From assembly GCF_041260665.1 (NCBI RefSeq), contig NZ_JBGCCT010000013.1, forward strand, positions 186,001 through 250,000: a DNA stretch of 64,000 bases, given 5' to 3'. Shown one piece after another: positions 1 through 8,934 of this stretch (the stretch's first letter is position 1; each line of letters starts with the position of its first letter). This DNA comes from Catenulispora sp. GP43 (GTDB lineage Bacteria > Actinomycetota > Actinomycetes > Streptomycetales > Catenulisporaceae). The notes beneath the pieces are model-generated. The model had not been told where the DNA came from and did no database searches. It saw nothing but the letters and a program-made list of their open reading frames with translations. The translations under genes and the position numbers were made by a program.

Positions 1-36
1 GGTCATAAGGAAACACCAGCACGAAGGAGCTGTTCC

Positions 37-876
37 ATGATCGTGGTGACCGGTGCCACCGGAAACATAGGCAGGCCGCTGACCCAGGCGCTCGCCGACG
101 CGGGCCAGGAGGTGACGGCGGTGTCGCGGCACGCCGCGCCGGTGCCGGCCGGCGTCCGCCACGTGGTGGCCGACCTGGCCGCGCCCGACAGCCTGAAGCC
201 GGTCCTGACCGGGGCGAAGGCGCTGTTCCTGCTGCTGTCTGGCGACCTGCACGCGGTCGGGGCCAACCCGGCCGACGTCGTGAGGGCGGCGGCGCAGGCG
301 GGAGTCCGGCGCCTGGTCCTGCTGTCGACCCAGGGCGTCGCGACCCGGCCGTTCGGCACGACGCGGATCAAGATGCTGGCGTTGGAGGACGTGGTGCGGA
401 AGTCCGGCCTGGACTGGGCGATCCTGCGGCCCGGCGGCTTCGCCACCAACGCCCTGTGGTGGGCCGAGTCGGTGCGCACGCGGCAACTCGTCGCGGCGCC
501 CTTCGGCGACACCGGCGTCCCGATCATCGACCCGACGGACATCGCCGAGGTCGCGGCGGCCTGCCTGGTGGACGACCGCCACACCGGCGGCGTGTACACA
601 CTGACCGGCCCGGAGGTCATCACGCCGCGCGGGCAGACGGAGGCCATCGCCGCCGCACTGGGCACGCCGGTGCGCTTCCACGAGCTCACCCGCGCCGAGG
701 CGAAGGCCTATATGACGCAGAGTATGCCGGGCGAGCTCGCCGACGACACGCTCGACATCCTCAGCGCGCCGAGCGAGGCCGAGCTGCAGATCAGCCCGGA
801 TGTCGAGCGGGTGCTGGGGCGGGTGCCGCGGTCGTTCGGGGAGTGGGCGGCGCGGAACGTCGAGGCGTTTCGGTAG
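37..876 (+). CDS. NmrA-like NAD(P)-binding protein (atypical SDR)
   Basis: A 279-aa soluble Rossmann-fold protein. The N-terminus VVTGATGNIG is the glycine-rich NAD(P)-binding motif (TGATGxxG) of the NmrA/SDR-a5 group, and the region 'WAILRPGGFATN' at about residue 130 is typical of these proteins. The C-terminal third ('GGVYTLTGPE') matches the usual substrate-side end of the family. The canonical YxxxK pair of classical SDRs is not seen, as expected for NmrA-type proteins, which may be quinone reductases or redox sensors. ATG at 37 is preceded by an AAGGAG-like ribosome site at 24-29. The gene stands alone on this strand. Family assignment is firm; substrate is unknown. Confidence 0.85.
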   Translation: MIVVTGATGNIGRPLTQALADAGQEVTAVSRHAAPVPAGVRHVVADLAAPDSLKPVLTGAKALFLLLSGDLHAVGANPADVVRAAAQAGVRRLVLLSTQGVATRPFGTTRIKMLALEDVVRKSGLDWAILRPGGFATNALWWAESVRTRQLVAAPFGDTGVPIIDPTDIAEVAAACLVDDRHTGGVYTLTGPEVITPRGQTEAIAAALGTPVRFHELTRAEAKAYMTQSMPGELADDTLDILSAPSEAELQISPDVERVLGRVPRSFGEWAARNVEAFR

Positions 877-971
877 CGCGGGATAACAGGCCCGAAGCGT
901 GGTAACGCGCAATCCGCTGCGGGTCGACAGCAAGTCTTCGCCAACGGCGACGGGATGTGTTCCGTAAGCGG

Positions 972-1100
972 CCGCGATTCGTAGGCGGCCGCGAGCCGGA
1001 TCCCAGTGACCTGACCGATCCGCAGTGGAACTTGATCCGGCCGGTGATCGCGTGTCGCGGCACCGAGGCCGAACACCGCGGGGGGTATGCGGTGGAACTC
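972..1100 (+). pseudogene. IS5-like transposase N-terminal relic
   Basis: In the + frame starting near 957 the translation reads 'DPSDLTDPQWNLIRPVI', which resembles the conserved N-terminus of IS5-family transposases (consensus S-D-L-T-D-x-Q-W-x-x-I-x-P). The following 'EHRGGYAVE' loosely resembles their next block. The frame then loses similarity and runs into the 3' end of the opposite-strand HAD gene. No DDE residues and no terminal repeats remain, so this is an insertion scar. Confidence 0.5.
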
Positions 1101-1111
1101 TGCTCCGCGGA

Positions 1112-1810
1112 TCAGGGTTCCGCGACGATCGTTGCGACGCCATAGAGATCACCGGTCTGCCGCTCGGCGACACTGCCGGCGGTCCGCACATGGATGGCGG
1201 GGATGCCGCCGGCCTGCGCCCCCTGCACGTCCGCGGTGAGACTGTCACCGATCATCCACACGCGCCGGGGCCACCGGGCCGCCGCCAGCGCAAGCCGGAA
1301 GGCTTCCGGATGCGGCTTCTCGTATCCGGTGACCGCCGAGTTGACCACTGCCGAGAACCGCGCTCGCAGCCCCAACGCCGCCAGCAGCCCGTCAAGCTCC
1401 GGCACATGGTTGGACACCAGAATGTGATCCCATCCTTGCTCAGACAGCGCGGTGAGCACCGGTAGCGTGTCATCGAACAGACGCCAACATCCCGGGTCGG
1501 GGTAGATCTCACGCACTGCGCCGGCGGCCAGGCGGGCAGTGTTGCTCGGCACGCCGAGCCGCTCCAGTGCGGCGGACAGAACAGCGGCCAGGTGCGCCCA
1601 CCACAGGTCGGGTGAGTTCAAGTGCGGGTGGCCGACCTCGTGCTCATGCCAGGGGAAACCCGCTGACAACTGCCCGGCGATGTCCGATCGCTCCAGGCCG
1701 TGGCCGACCGCGGCACCGTCGAGGGCCTGCAGCAGCGCGCCCGACCACATTCCTGGACGCTCTCCCAACGTCCCGTCGAAGTCCCACAGCAGAACTCCGA
1801 TGCCGGCCAT
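1112..1810 (-). CDS. HAD-family hydrolase (phosphatase-like)
   Basis: A 232-aa cytoplasmic haloacid-dehalogenase-type phosphohydrolase. All four HAD motifs are visible: DFDGT at residues 10-14 (nucleophile and acid/base Asp), the Ser of 'ILVSNH', the Lys of 'GYEKPHPEAF', and 'MIGDSLTADVQGA' for metal binding. The length and the 'KPHPEAF' block resemble the phosphoglycolate-phosphatase/pyrophosphatase branch. The frame is open another 69 codons upstream, but that extension is Arg-rich and has no family similarity; the ATG at 1808-1810 places the nucleophile motif at the normal distance. Substrate cannot be predicted. Confidence 0.82.
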   Translation of the reverse strand: MAGIGVLLWDFDGTLGERPGMWSGALLQALDGAAVGHGLERSDIAGQLSAGFPWHEHEVGHPHLNSPDLWWAHLAAVLSAALERLGVPSNTARLAAGAVREIYPDPGCWRLFDDTLPVLTALSEQGWDHILVSNHVPELDGLLAALGLRARFSAVVNSAVTGYEKPHPEAFRLALAAARWPRRVWMIGDSLTADVQGAQAGGIPAIHVRTAGSVAERQTGDLYGVATIVAEP

Positions 1811-1988
1811 GGCCCACCGTCCCGTCTCCAACGTCATCAAGACCAGAATCAGGCAAAGTCTTCCCAACCGCTCGCTCAGGCTGTCAGCGCTGTCCCGACA
1901 ACATCTGGCAGGGCGCCGGCACTCTCGCCGCCTACGCGCAGCGGCTCGTCGCGGCGACCGCCGTGGGGCTTCTGGTGGGACTAGAAGG

Positions 1989-2020
1989 CCGGTGGCCTCC
2001 CGCAGGCGGGAGGCCACCGG
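1989..2020 (-). terminator. Rho-independent-type hairpin after GH35 gene
   Basis: A perfect 15-bp inverted repeat (1989-2003 and 2006-2020, 2-nt centre) lies 16 nt beyond the GH35 stop codon on the minus strand. The stem is nearly all G/C and the T-run after it is weak, which is usual in high-GC actinomycetes. Confidence 0.75.
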
Positions 2021-2035
2021 GTTCTCCGTGCGACC

Positions 2036-5000
2036 TTATGTGCAGGAGATCTGCGCCCCCGCCCAATCGCCGTGGTCGTTCCCGTTGCCGTCCCCGCCGT
2101 CCCCGACCACCAGGTCGAGGACCTGGGCCCCGGTGACGTCAGCGGTCAGGCTGGTCGCCGCCTGGTGCCCGCGGATGACCGGCGTGCTGGTCAGGGTCTT
2201 CCCGTCGGCGAGCACGCTGAAGGTGACGCTGCCGCCGCCCTTCGTCTCGTCGTCCACGCCGACCGAGGTGGTGAAGGTGGTGCAGTGGCCGCCGAGGTAC
2301 ACCTTCACGTCGCTGGGCGAGTTCGTTCCGAGGCCCTTGGCCCAGGTCACGCCGTTGATGGTGATCGTGTGTCCGTCGCCGGCCGCCTGCTCGCCGTTGC
2401 TCATGTCGCGTTCGACCGGTCCCCAGCCGTTGGTGGCGGAGATGAACGGCAGATCGCTGACGTAGTCCTGGCCCGTCTTGGGCGGCACGTAGTAGCCGAC
2501 GACCCGTTCGTCCTTCGCCGTGCCGGGTTTGCCGCGCTGGGTGTAGCCGACCGTCGCGGTGAGCGCGCCGGCCGCGGGCTGGCTGCCCGACGACGGCTGC
2601 ACGGTCCAGGTGACCGTCGCCGATTGCCCCTCCTTCAGGGAGCTGATCGAGGCCGGGCTGGGGGCGCTCGCCGTCCAGCCCGCCGGAAGGCTCAGCGCGG
2701 GGGTGAGGCCGGTCGCGCGTCCGTGTCCGGCCGGGACCGAGACGGTCGCGGTGGCGGTGAAGGGCGTCGCGGCCTGCGCGGTGTCGGGGACCTGGAGGCT
2801 CACGTCCACGCCCGGCGCCGCGGGCATCGCGTACGTGGCCTTGGTGTAGCGCGGGCTGTCGACCGGGTTCACGGCGAGCGAGGACGCGTAGCTGCCGTAG
2901 TCGGTCAGCGAGACCGTCCCGAGGCCGCCGGTGCTGCCGTCCAGGTTCCACACCGCGATCGCGATCGTGTTGTTCCCGTCGGTCTTCAGGATCCCGTTGG
3001 AGATCGGGAAGCTGTGCTGCGGGCCGAGGTAGTTGACGTAGTTGCCGACCATCCAGCCGTTGACGTAGATCTCCGCGCGGTACTGCTTCGACGGGTCGTC
3101 GGCGATGGTCAGCCCCAGGGAAGTGTCCTGGCCCTTCGGCAGGTTCAGGTTCACGTTCGTGCGGTACCAGGCGACGCCCGGCGTGGTGTGCGCGGTGTCG
3201 TGCGCCGGCAGGCTCACCGGCTTCCAGGCCGTGTCGTCGAAGCCCGGTAGCGACCAGCCGGCGCGCTCCCCGTACAGGCCGCCGGTGGACAGCGGACCGC
3301 GCACCGGGTCGATCTCCTGCTCGCCGCCGCGGACACCCTGCAGCCGCCAGGTCACCGAGGTCAGCGGGGAGCCCAGGAGCGAGGCGCTGGTCAGGCCGCG
3401 GGCGGAGGTGTTGTTGTTGGAGGAGTTGTAGTCCTCCTCGTGGCCCATGTTCACGGTCAGCACCGAGATGATGTTGTCCCCGCTCTGCTTCAGCGACCCG
3501 GCCGGGAACGTGAAGTCACCGCTGCCGTTGGTGGAGCTGCCGAGGAACGTCCCGTTCAGCCAGACCGAGAACGCCTGCGCGCCGCCTCCTGAATCAGAGA
3601 CCAGATGGATGCCGGTGGCGCCGGGGGAGTAGCGGAACCTGCCGCGGTACCACGTGCTGCCGGTGTGGAAGCCGTAGTCGTCGGCGTAGAGGACCGGCAG
3701 CGAGCCGATACCGGTGGCGCTGTAGGTGCTCGTCTTGTCAGCCACCGGCCAGGTGGAGTCGTCGAAGCCCGGCTGTGCCTCCGGCGACTCGGCCTGGTAC
3801 TTCCAGTCGGTGAGCGCCGGCAGGGTGATCGCGGCAGCGGTGGATATCGTGCCGACCAGGCTTCCGGTGGAGGAGGCCTTGGCGTGCACGGCATGCCCGT
3901 TCCAGGTCACCGACTTCGCCGAGGTGAACACCTCGATACCGGGGTCGGTGCCGTTGTCGCCGGTCAGGTTCAGGACCTTGCCGCCATCGGTGCCGGCAGC
4001 GGTCCGCAGCAGGTGGGTCCCGCGCACGAGAACCGGACCTGTGGCGGTGTTCTGCGTCCAGAAGGTCTCGGCGGTCGGCTTGTCGGCGAGCAGGAGCAGC
4101 AGCGGCCGTGAGCCGCCTCCGGTGATGCTCACCCGGGTCAGGCCGGAGTGCTTGTAGTTCAGCCGCAGGTCGCCGCTGGCGGCGTCCCAGGTGACCTTGA
4201 CCGCGCCGTCGGTGCTCTGGACCGTCGGCCGGCTCGGGTACCGCAGCACCGTCTCGCCGTCGGTGCCCTGGTCGTTGTAGAGCACGGCGATGTCGCGGCC
4301 GCCGATGGTCTGCGTAGTCATCAGCTGTGAGGTCGAGTACTGCAACTGCGAGTCGCCGAGCTTGGTGTCCGCCACGAGCAGGTCCGACTCGCGCCCGTTG
4401 AGGGTGATCGCGGTGCTGGGCTCCTGGGGGACGGTCGGATAAGTGGGGCCGGCCCCACTTCCGGCCGGCGGCAGGTCGATGGCGTCCACGGAGACGAAGT
4501 TGTCCGTCGAGCCGGAGGCGTGGGTGCCGTCGACGACGATCTTCAGCGTGTGCGGCCCCGCGGCCAGACCGCCGGCCTTATAGAGCACAGCCTGGCTCTG
4601 GCTGCCGGAGCAGTCGACAGTGGCCTGCTTCACGCCGTCGAGGTAGACGTCGGCGTAGCCGTGGTTGTTGGTCTTCGACCCGATCCACCGGATCGCCGTG
4701 CCGGTGAACGGGACGGTCAGCGAGTCGCCGGCGGTGTTGGAGAACGACTCGGTGTTCTTGAAGTCGCTGCCGGTGTAGCTCTGGTTGGCGACGTGCGACC
4801 ACGAGCCGGTGTACTGCAACGCCGGGTCGGTGTCGTCGTAGGTGTAGTTCCCGGCGGGAAGCGCGTTGAAGTCGATGGCGATGTGCGTGTTGTCCACCGC
4901 GGTCGAGGTCGAGTCCGAGTGCCGCAGCACGTGGAACTGGGAACCGGTGTCGGGGTTGCGCCGCGCGGTGTCCACGACGGCGTTGTCGTCCGGCGCGGTG

Positions 5001-6223
5001 GTCTGGATCGGGTCGGTCTTGGTCAGATCCGGCATCGAGGCGAGGGCGTCGCCGATCAGCTTGTCCTCGTAGTACTTCGGATCGAGCTGCCGGGTCTCCC
5101 GGATCGCCGCGCCGTAGTCGTACGACGTGTAGTTCTCCGGCTCGCCCAGCCAGCCCCAGTTGGTGCCACCGTAGGTCATGTAGAAGCTTTGGGCGGTCGC
5201 GCCCACGGCTATGTTGTTCTTGTAGAACACGTCAGCGAACTGATCGTTGATCAGCTGGGCGCACTTGTCGTAGCCCGGGCCGCCCCACGGGTCGAAGGCA
5301 CCGCCCTGGAACTCCGGCGTGTACAGCGGCTTGCCGGCCGGGTGGTCGTAGCTGATGTCGGGAACGCCGTTCCACGAGCTCGGGTTCGAGCAGTCGAAGC
5401 CCTGGGGGTAGGAGTCGGGGCCGTCGACGTCCAGGGCGCCGGTCCCGCTGGTGAACGTCCCGTTGTTGTTGCCGGTCAGCGGCACGGTGATGCCGTCGGC
5501 GCGCGCCTTGTCCTCCAGATGCTGCATGTAGGCGCGGCTGTCCGTGGAACCGTTGTAGTACTCGTTCTCGACCTGGTACGCGATCACCGTGCCGGTGCCG
5601 TTGGTGAGCTGGTGCCGGGCCAGGATCGCGTCGATCTGGGTGAGCCACTGGTCGGCGTAGGACAGGAACGCCGGGTCGTCGGTGCGGTTCTTCACGTTCT
5701 TCGTGCCCAGCCAGGCCGGCAGGCCGCCGCCGTCGACCTCGGCGTTGATGTACGGCGCGGGCCGGGCGATCACGTACAGGCCCGCCTGCTGCGCCATGTC
5801 CAGCAGCTCGTCCACGTTCCGCACGCCGGTGAAGTCGTACACCCCCGGCGCCGGAGAGTGGTATCCCCAGTCGAAGTACAACGACGTGGTGTTGAACCCG
5901 GCCGCCTTCATCTTCTGGAAGATGTCCAGCCAAAGGCTGGGGCTCGGCAGGCGGAAGTAGTGGAACTCGCCGGACCACAGGTACGTGCGCTTGCCGTCGA
6001 CGAGGAAGGAGTAGCCGTCGTACGTGACCGTGTGAGGAGTCGCCGTGGCGGCTGGTGGCGTCGCCGTCGACGCCGTTGACGCCGGCGTGACGCCTCTGCT
6101 CTGCGTCGGGCTCGCGTGCGCGCCACCGACGGAGCCGATCATCAGCGCGATGGCGGCGCCCGCCGCCGCCAGCGTCCTGCGAGTGCGGCGAAGCCGCAGG
6201 GGACTGTGTATCCGAGGATTCAT
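2036..6223 (-). CDS. Secreted GH35 beta-galactosidase with NPCBM domain
   Basis: A 1395-aa exported beta-galactosidase predicted to remove beta-linked galactose from plant galactans or oligosaccharides outside the cell. The start at 6223 gives a classic Sec signal: Arg-rich n-region, hydrophobic core 'AAAGAAIALMIGSVGG', then AHA|S. The GH35 barrel covers about residues 65-400. The acid/base Glu is in 'QVENEY' (about E221) and the nucleophile in 'TPEFQGG' (about E304). A beta-sandwich insert with 'GYADVYLDG' follows (about 470-590), then jelly-roll beta-galactosidase domains with a Trp/Asn-rich 'WYR' core. A C-terminal NPCBM-type domain (about 1250-1395) includes 'WGPVERDMSNGE' and 'KGLGTNSPS'. 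An upstream in-frame extension of 59 codons has no signal character and was excluded; GGGCGGGAA lies upstream of the chosen ATG. The gene is monocistronic and ends at a strong hairpin. Confidence 0.93.
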   Translation of the reverse strand: MNPRIHSPLRLRRTRRTLAAAGAAIALMIGSVGGAHASPTQSRGVTPASTASTATPPAATATPHTVTYDGYSFLVDGKRTYLWSGEFHYFRLPSPSLWLDIFQKMKAAGFNTTSLYFDWGYHSPAPGVYDFTGVRNVDELLDMAQQAGLYVIARPAPYINAEVDGGGLPAWLGTKNVKNRTDDPAFLSYADQWLTQIDAILARHQLTNGTGTVIAYQVENEYYNGSTDSRAYMQHLEDKARADGITVPLTGNNNGTFTSGTGALDVDGPDSYPQGFDCSNPSSWNGVPDISYDHPAGKPLYTPEFQGGAFDPWGGPGYDKCAQLINDQFADVFYKNNIAVGATAQSFYMTYGGTNWGWLGEPENYTSYDYGAAIRETRQLDPKYYEDKLIGDALASMPDLTKTDPIQTTAPDDNAVVDTARRNPDTGSQFHVLRHSDSTSTAVDNTHIAIDFNALPAGNYTYDDTDPALQYTGSWSHVANQSYTGSDFKNTESFSNTAGDSLTVPFTGTAIRWIGSKTNNHGYADVYLDGVKQATVDCSGSQSQAVLYKAGGLAAGPHTLKIVVDGTHASGSTDNFVSVDAIDLPPAGSGAGPTYPTVPQEPSTAITLNGRESDLLVADTKLGDSQLQYSTSQLMTTQTIGGRDIAVLYNDQGTDGETVLRYPSRPTVQSTDGAVKVTWDAASGDLRLNYKHSGLTRVSITGGGSRPLLLLLADKPTAETFWTQNTATGPVLVRGTHLLRTAAGTDGGKVLNLTGDNGTDPGIEVFTSAKSVTWNGHAVHAKASSTGSLVGTISTAAAITLPALTDWKYQAESPEAQPGFDDSTWPVADKTSTYSATGIGSLPVLYADDYGFHTGSTWYRGRFRYSPGATGIHLVSDSGGGAQAFSVWLNGTFLGSSTNGSGDFTFPAGSLKQSGDNIISVLTVNMGHEEDYNSSNNNTSARGLTSASLLGSPLTSVTWRLQGVRGGEQEIDPVRGPLSTGGLYGERAGWSLPGFDDTAWKPVSLPAHDTAHTTPGVAWYRTNVNLNLPKGQDTSLGLTIADDPSKQYRAEIYVNGWMVGNYVNYLGPQHSFPISNGILKTDGNNTIAIAVWNLDGSTGGLGTVSLTDYGSYASSLAVNPVDSPRYTKATYAMPAAPGVDVSLQVPDTAQAATPFTATATVSVPAGHGRATGLTPALSLPAGWTASAPSPASISSLKEGQSATVTWTVQPSSGSQPAAGALTATVGYTQRGKPGTAKDERVVGYYVPPKTGQDYVSDLPFISATNGWGPVERDMSNGEQAAGDGHTITINGVTWAKGLGTNSPSDVKVYLGGHCTTFTTSVGVDDETKGGGSVTFSVLADGKTLTSTPVIRGHQAATSLTADVTGAQVLDLVVGDGGDGNGNDHGDWAGAQISCT

Positions 6224-6405
6224 ACGACGTTCCCGCCCACGAAGTGCCGATCTGAGCAAAGCTGATGAATTATGTGACTGCGTGTTCCCTAGTGTTGGGT
6301 ATGTATAGTCCGCGCGCGCCCCGCTGTCCAGAGCACTGCCGCCTGACACAGAGTGTTGACGTCCCGACCAGCCTTGTCCGACGATGAATCCCGTTCGCAC
6401 GAAGG

Positions 6406-6436
6406 TTCAAGCACCCTTCGAGCAGGCTTCAAGCAC
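6406..6436 (+). promoter_or_regulatory. Paired TTCAAGCAC direct repeats upstream of condensation gene
   Basis: TTCAAGCAC occurs at 6406-6414 and 6428-6436, two helical turns apart (22 bp). The first copy is framed by the inverted repeat CGAAGG/CCTTCG (6400-6405, 6415-6420). The pair sits 26 bp before the start of the condensation-domain gene in the divergent intergenic region (6224-6461) with the GH35 gene. This arrangement suits a regulator binding site, but no protein can be named. Confidence 0.4.
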
Positions 6437-6461
6437 GTTCGGGCAACGCTGAAAAGAATCG

Positions 6462-7871
6462 ATGGTGCAGCTGGTGGCAGACCGCATTCTGGTGCCCTTC
6501 TCGGGTGACGGTTCGGGCGAGTGCGAGGTGACCTGGGGGCAGCGCAACATCCTGCGCATGATGCAGCTCGCGGGGGAGGCCGTGATGATCGGCGGTACGG
6601 TGCCCCTGGAGGAGGGGACGACCGTCGAGCACATCGTCCACCTGCTGGCGTTCATCGTGGAGCGGAACCAGTCGCTGCGGACCCGCTACCGGATCCGCGA
6701 GGACGGCGAGCCGATGCAGGTGCTGTCCTCCTCCGGCGAGGTGGCCCTGGACATCGTCGACATCGGACCCGACGAGGACGCCGCCGAGGCCGCCGAGAAG
6801 GTCCGCGCCGGGTACGAGCACGGGCCGTTCGACATCGAGACGGACTGGCCGGTGAAGATGGCCGTCATCCGCCGCGGCGAGGAACTGCTCTACTTCGCCG
6901 CGATGTACCCGCACATCGCCATCGACGGGCTCGGATTCGAGGCGCTCGTCGGCGACCTTGCGAACCTGGACCGGGAGACCGGCGAGCACCTGGCCCCGCG
7001 CGAGGGCATGCAGCCCTTCGACCTGGCCCGACAGCAGCAGACCGCCACCGCCCTGCGCCAGAGCGCCGCCTCGGTCGCGTACTGGGAGAAGATGGTGCGG
7101 CAGGTGTCGGGCAGCCGCTTCGACACCGAGTACGAGCCGTGCGATCCCCAGTGGTGGGACCTGGTCTTCGACTCCAAGGCCATGTACCTCGCCGCGACCT
7201 GCATCGCCGCCCGCACCGGCGCCAACACCGGCTCGATCCTGCTTGCCGCCCACGCCGTGGGCCTGGCCAAGGTCTCCGGCAAGAGCCCCAGCGCCATCCG
7301 GACATTCGTCAGCAACCGCTTCCGGCCGGGCCTGCGCGAGACGGTCACCCCGCTGCTCGCCTCCTGCCTGTGCGTGATCGACGTCGCCGACACCGACTTC
7401 GACACCGTCGCCCTGCAGGCTTGGCAGGCTCAGCTGAAGGCCGGCAAGTTCGCCTACTTCGACCCGCGCGACCTGCTGGCGATGTTCGAGCGGGTGGCCG
7501 CCGAGCGCGGCGAGGAGGTCGACCTGCTGTGCTACTTCAACGACCTGCGACGCGCCTCCGCCGCGGTCCGGCCCGGGCCGCTGCCCACGCCCGAGGAGAT
7601 CGAGGCCGCGCTGCCGCTGACCACGCTCACGTGGGGCCCGCACACGGACGTCCCGGACGCGCAGACGTTCATGGAACTCAACCCCGTCCCGGACACGGTC
7701 AACTTCATGCTGCGCGTCGACACCGAGAAGGTGACACCCGAGGAGCAGGAGCTGATCGTCCGGGAGATGGAGCGGATCCTCGTCGCGGCCGCGTTCGACC
7801 CCGCCTGCCCGACCGGGATCTCCGCGGGCGCGGCGCTCTCGGCTAGCGGGGCGCCGGCGCAGGCCCAGTAG
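6462..7871 (+). CDS. Stand-alone NRPS condensation-domain protein
   Basis: A 469-aa protein made of a single condensation-type (C) fold, without adenylation or carrier domains. C1-like 'WGQRNI' is at residues 25-30 and C2-like 'LRTRY' at 72-76. The catalytic HHxxxDG motif appears as P-H-I-A-I-D-G (150-156): the general-base second His, the Asp and the Gly are kept, while the first His is Pro. C5-like 'FVSNRFRPG' lies near residue 285. Such free C-domain proteins can act as acyl/peptidyl transferases or as inactive scaffolds. No NRPS is present in this window. The gene overlaps the convergent LacI gene by 29 bp. Function beyond the fold is unknown. Confidence 0.72.
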   Translation: MVQLVADRILVPFSGDGSGECEVTWGQRNILRMMQLAGEAVMIGGTVPLEEGTTVEHIVHLLAFIVERNQSLRTRYRIREDGEPMQVLSSSGEVALDIVDIGPDEDAAEAAEKVRAGYEHGPFDIETDWPVKMAVIRRGEELLYFAAMYPHIAIDGLGFEALVGDLANLDRETGEHLAPREGMQPFDLARQQQTATALRQSAASVAYWEKMVRQVSGSRFDTEYEPCDPQWWDLVFDSKAMYLAATCIAARTGANTGSILLAAHAVGLAKVSGKSPSAIRTFVSNRFRPGLRETVTPLLASCLCVIDVADTDFDTVALQAWQAQLKAGKFAYFDPRDLLAMFERVAAERGEEVDLLCYFNDLRRASAAVRPGPLPTPEEIEAALPLTTLTWGPHTDVPDAQTFMELNPVPDTVNFMLRVDTEKVTPEEQELIVREMERILVAAAFDPACPTGISAGAALSASGAPAQAQ

Positions 7872-8817
7872 ACGCCCGGGGGACCAGGCGCGTCCCGACC
7901 ACGACGTGCCTGGTCTCCCGCCGCGCGACGGCATCGAGCAGCAGCTCCAACGCGCCCGCGGCCAGCTCCTCCGGATCGATGCGCACGCTGGTCAGCGCCG
8001 GGGTGCACACCGCCGCCAGCAGCGTGTCGTCGATGCCGACCAGGCTCACATCCGCCGGCACCCGCACCCCCAGCGCGGTGAACTGCTGAAGCGTGCCGAG
8101 CGCCACCAGGTCGTTGTGCGCCAGCACCGCCGTCGCGCCGCCGGTGGCTACGAGCGTGGCCGCGTGGACGCCGGACTCGAACCGCGCCTCGTACGGGCCC
8201 AGTTCCACGACCGTCAGCCCCAGCCCGCGGAAGATCTCGGCGAGCAGCTTGTCCCGCTCGAACCCGGGACGGCTGGCGTCGATGAGCGCGCAGCGGCGGT
8301 GGCCGAGCGCGTAGAGCAGCTCGCCGGCCTGCCGGACGCCCGCGGTCAGGTCGATGCGCAGGCTGCTGATGCCCGGCACCTCCCGGTTCACCAACACCAG
8401 CGGCGTCTGCGCGGCGATCTCGACCAGGCGCTCGTCGGACAGCCCCGAGGCCCACAGCAGCAGCCCGTCCACACGGTTGGCGACGGCCGCGATGGCCTCC
8501 AGCTCCGCGCTCTCGCGGTCGTCGCAGTCAGCGACCAGCGTGGTGTAGCCGAGGGTGCGGGCCCGCTGTTGCAGGGCCTTGAAGATCGGCGGATAGAACG
8601 GGTTGGTGATGTCCGGGACGATCATGCCGAGCGTCGCCGTGGTGCCGGCCCGCAGTGAGCGCGCCGAGGGGTTGGGGGAGTAGCCCAGCTCGGCGCAGAC
8701 CTCCAGGATCCGGTCCCGGGTCTCGGCGCGCACCTGGTCCGGCGCGGTGAAGGCGCGGGAGACCGTGGACGTCGAGACGCCGACGAGCTTGGCCACCTCG
8801 TTGATCGTCACCGCCAT
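7843..8817 (-). CDS. LacI-family transcriptional regulator
   Basis: A 324-aa repressor. The N-terminal HTH 'TINEVAKLVGVSTSTVSRAF' is the LacI signature, followed by the hinge and a periplasmic-binding-protein-like sugar sensor ('LGMIVPDITNPFY' near residue 60; 'VSLVGIDD' near 270). It is divergent from the Gfo/Idh/MocA oxidoreductase gene and shares its promoter region, so that gene is the likely target along with itself. The start at 8817 aligns with family N-termini and has a TACGCT hexamer (8825-8830) 7 nt upstream, suggesting a leaderless mRNA. The sugar effector is unknown; the neighbourhood suggests galactose or oligosaccharide metabolism. Its 3' end overlaps the condensation gene by 29 bp. 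Confidence 0.93.
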   Translation of the reverse strand: MAVTINEVAKLVGVSTSTVSRAFTAPDQVRAETRDRILEVCAELGYSPNPSARSLRAGTTATLGMIVPDITNPFYPPIFKALQQRARTLGYTTLVADCDDRESAELEAIAAVANRVDGLLLWASGLSDERLVEIAAQTPLVLVNREVPGISSLRIDLTAGVRQAGELLYALGHRRCALIDASRPGFERDKLLAEIFRGLGLTVVELGPYEARFESGVHAATLVATGGATAVLAHNDLVALGTLQQFTALGVRVPADVSLVGIDDTLLAAVCTPALTSVRIDPEELAAGALELLLDAVARRETRHVVVGTRLVPRASTGPAPAPR

Positions 8818-8824
8818 GCGGCCC

Positions 8825-8922
8825 AGCGTAGTCAATCGTTCTCAGACGCGGCAACCAGCGGGGCCCTGGTGCGCCGTCCGGGTTCTCGCTACATTTGCGG
8901 GAACGATTGCGGGAACGTTTGC
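8825..8922. promoter_or_regulatory. Shared LacI-type operator/promoter region
   Basis: Three related sites occur between the divergent genes. On the minus strand GAGAACGATTGA reads from 8844 to 8833. On the plus strand GGGAACGATTGC is at 8899-8910 and GGGAACGTTTGC at 8911-8922. They share G(A/G)GAACG(A/T)TTG with a central CG, as in LacI-type operators. The minus-strand copy lies within the spacer of a plausible LacI promoter (TTGCCG, 18 nt, TACGCT), which predicts autorepression. The plus-strand pair ends just before the GAGGAG ribosome site of the oxidoreductase. Confidence 0.6.
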
Positions 8923-8934
8923 AGAGGAGTCGCA

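Noticed and set aside
4520-6079. Long open frame on the + strand opposite the GH35 gene
   Set aside because: It is the antisense of a well-supported enzyme. Its translation is Val/Gly/Arg-rich without family motifs, as expected from GC-rich third positions.
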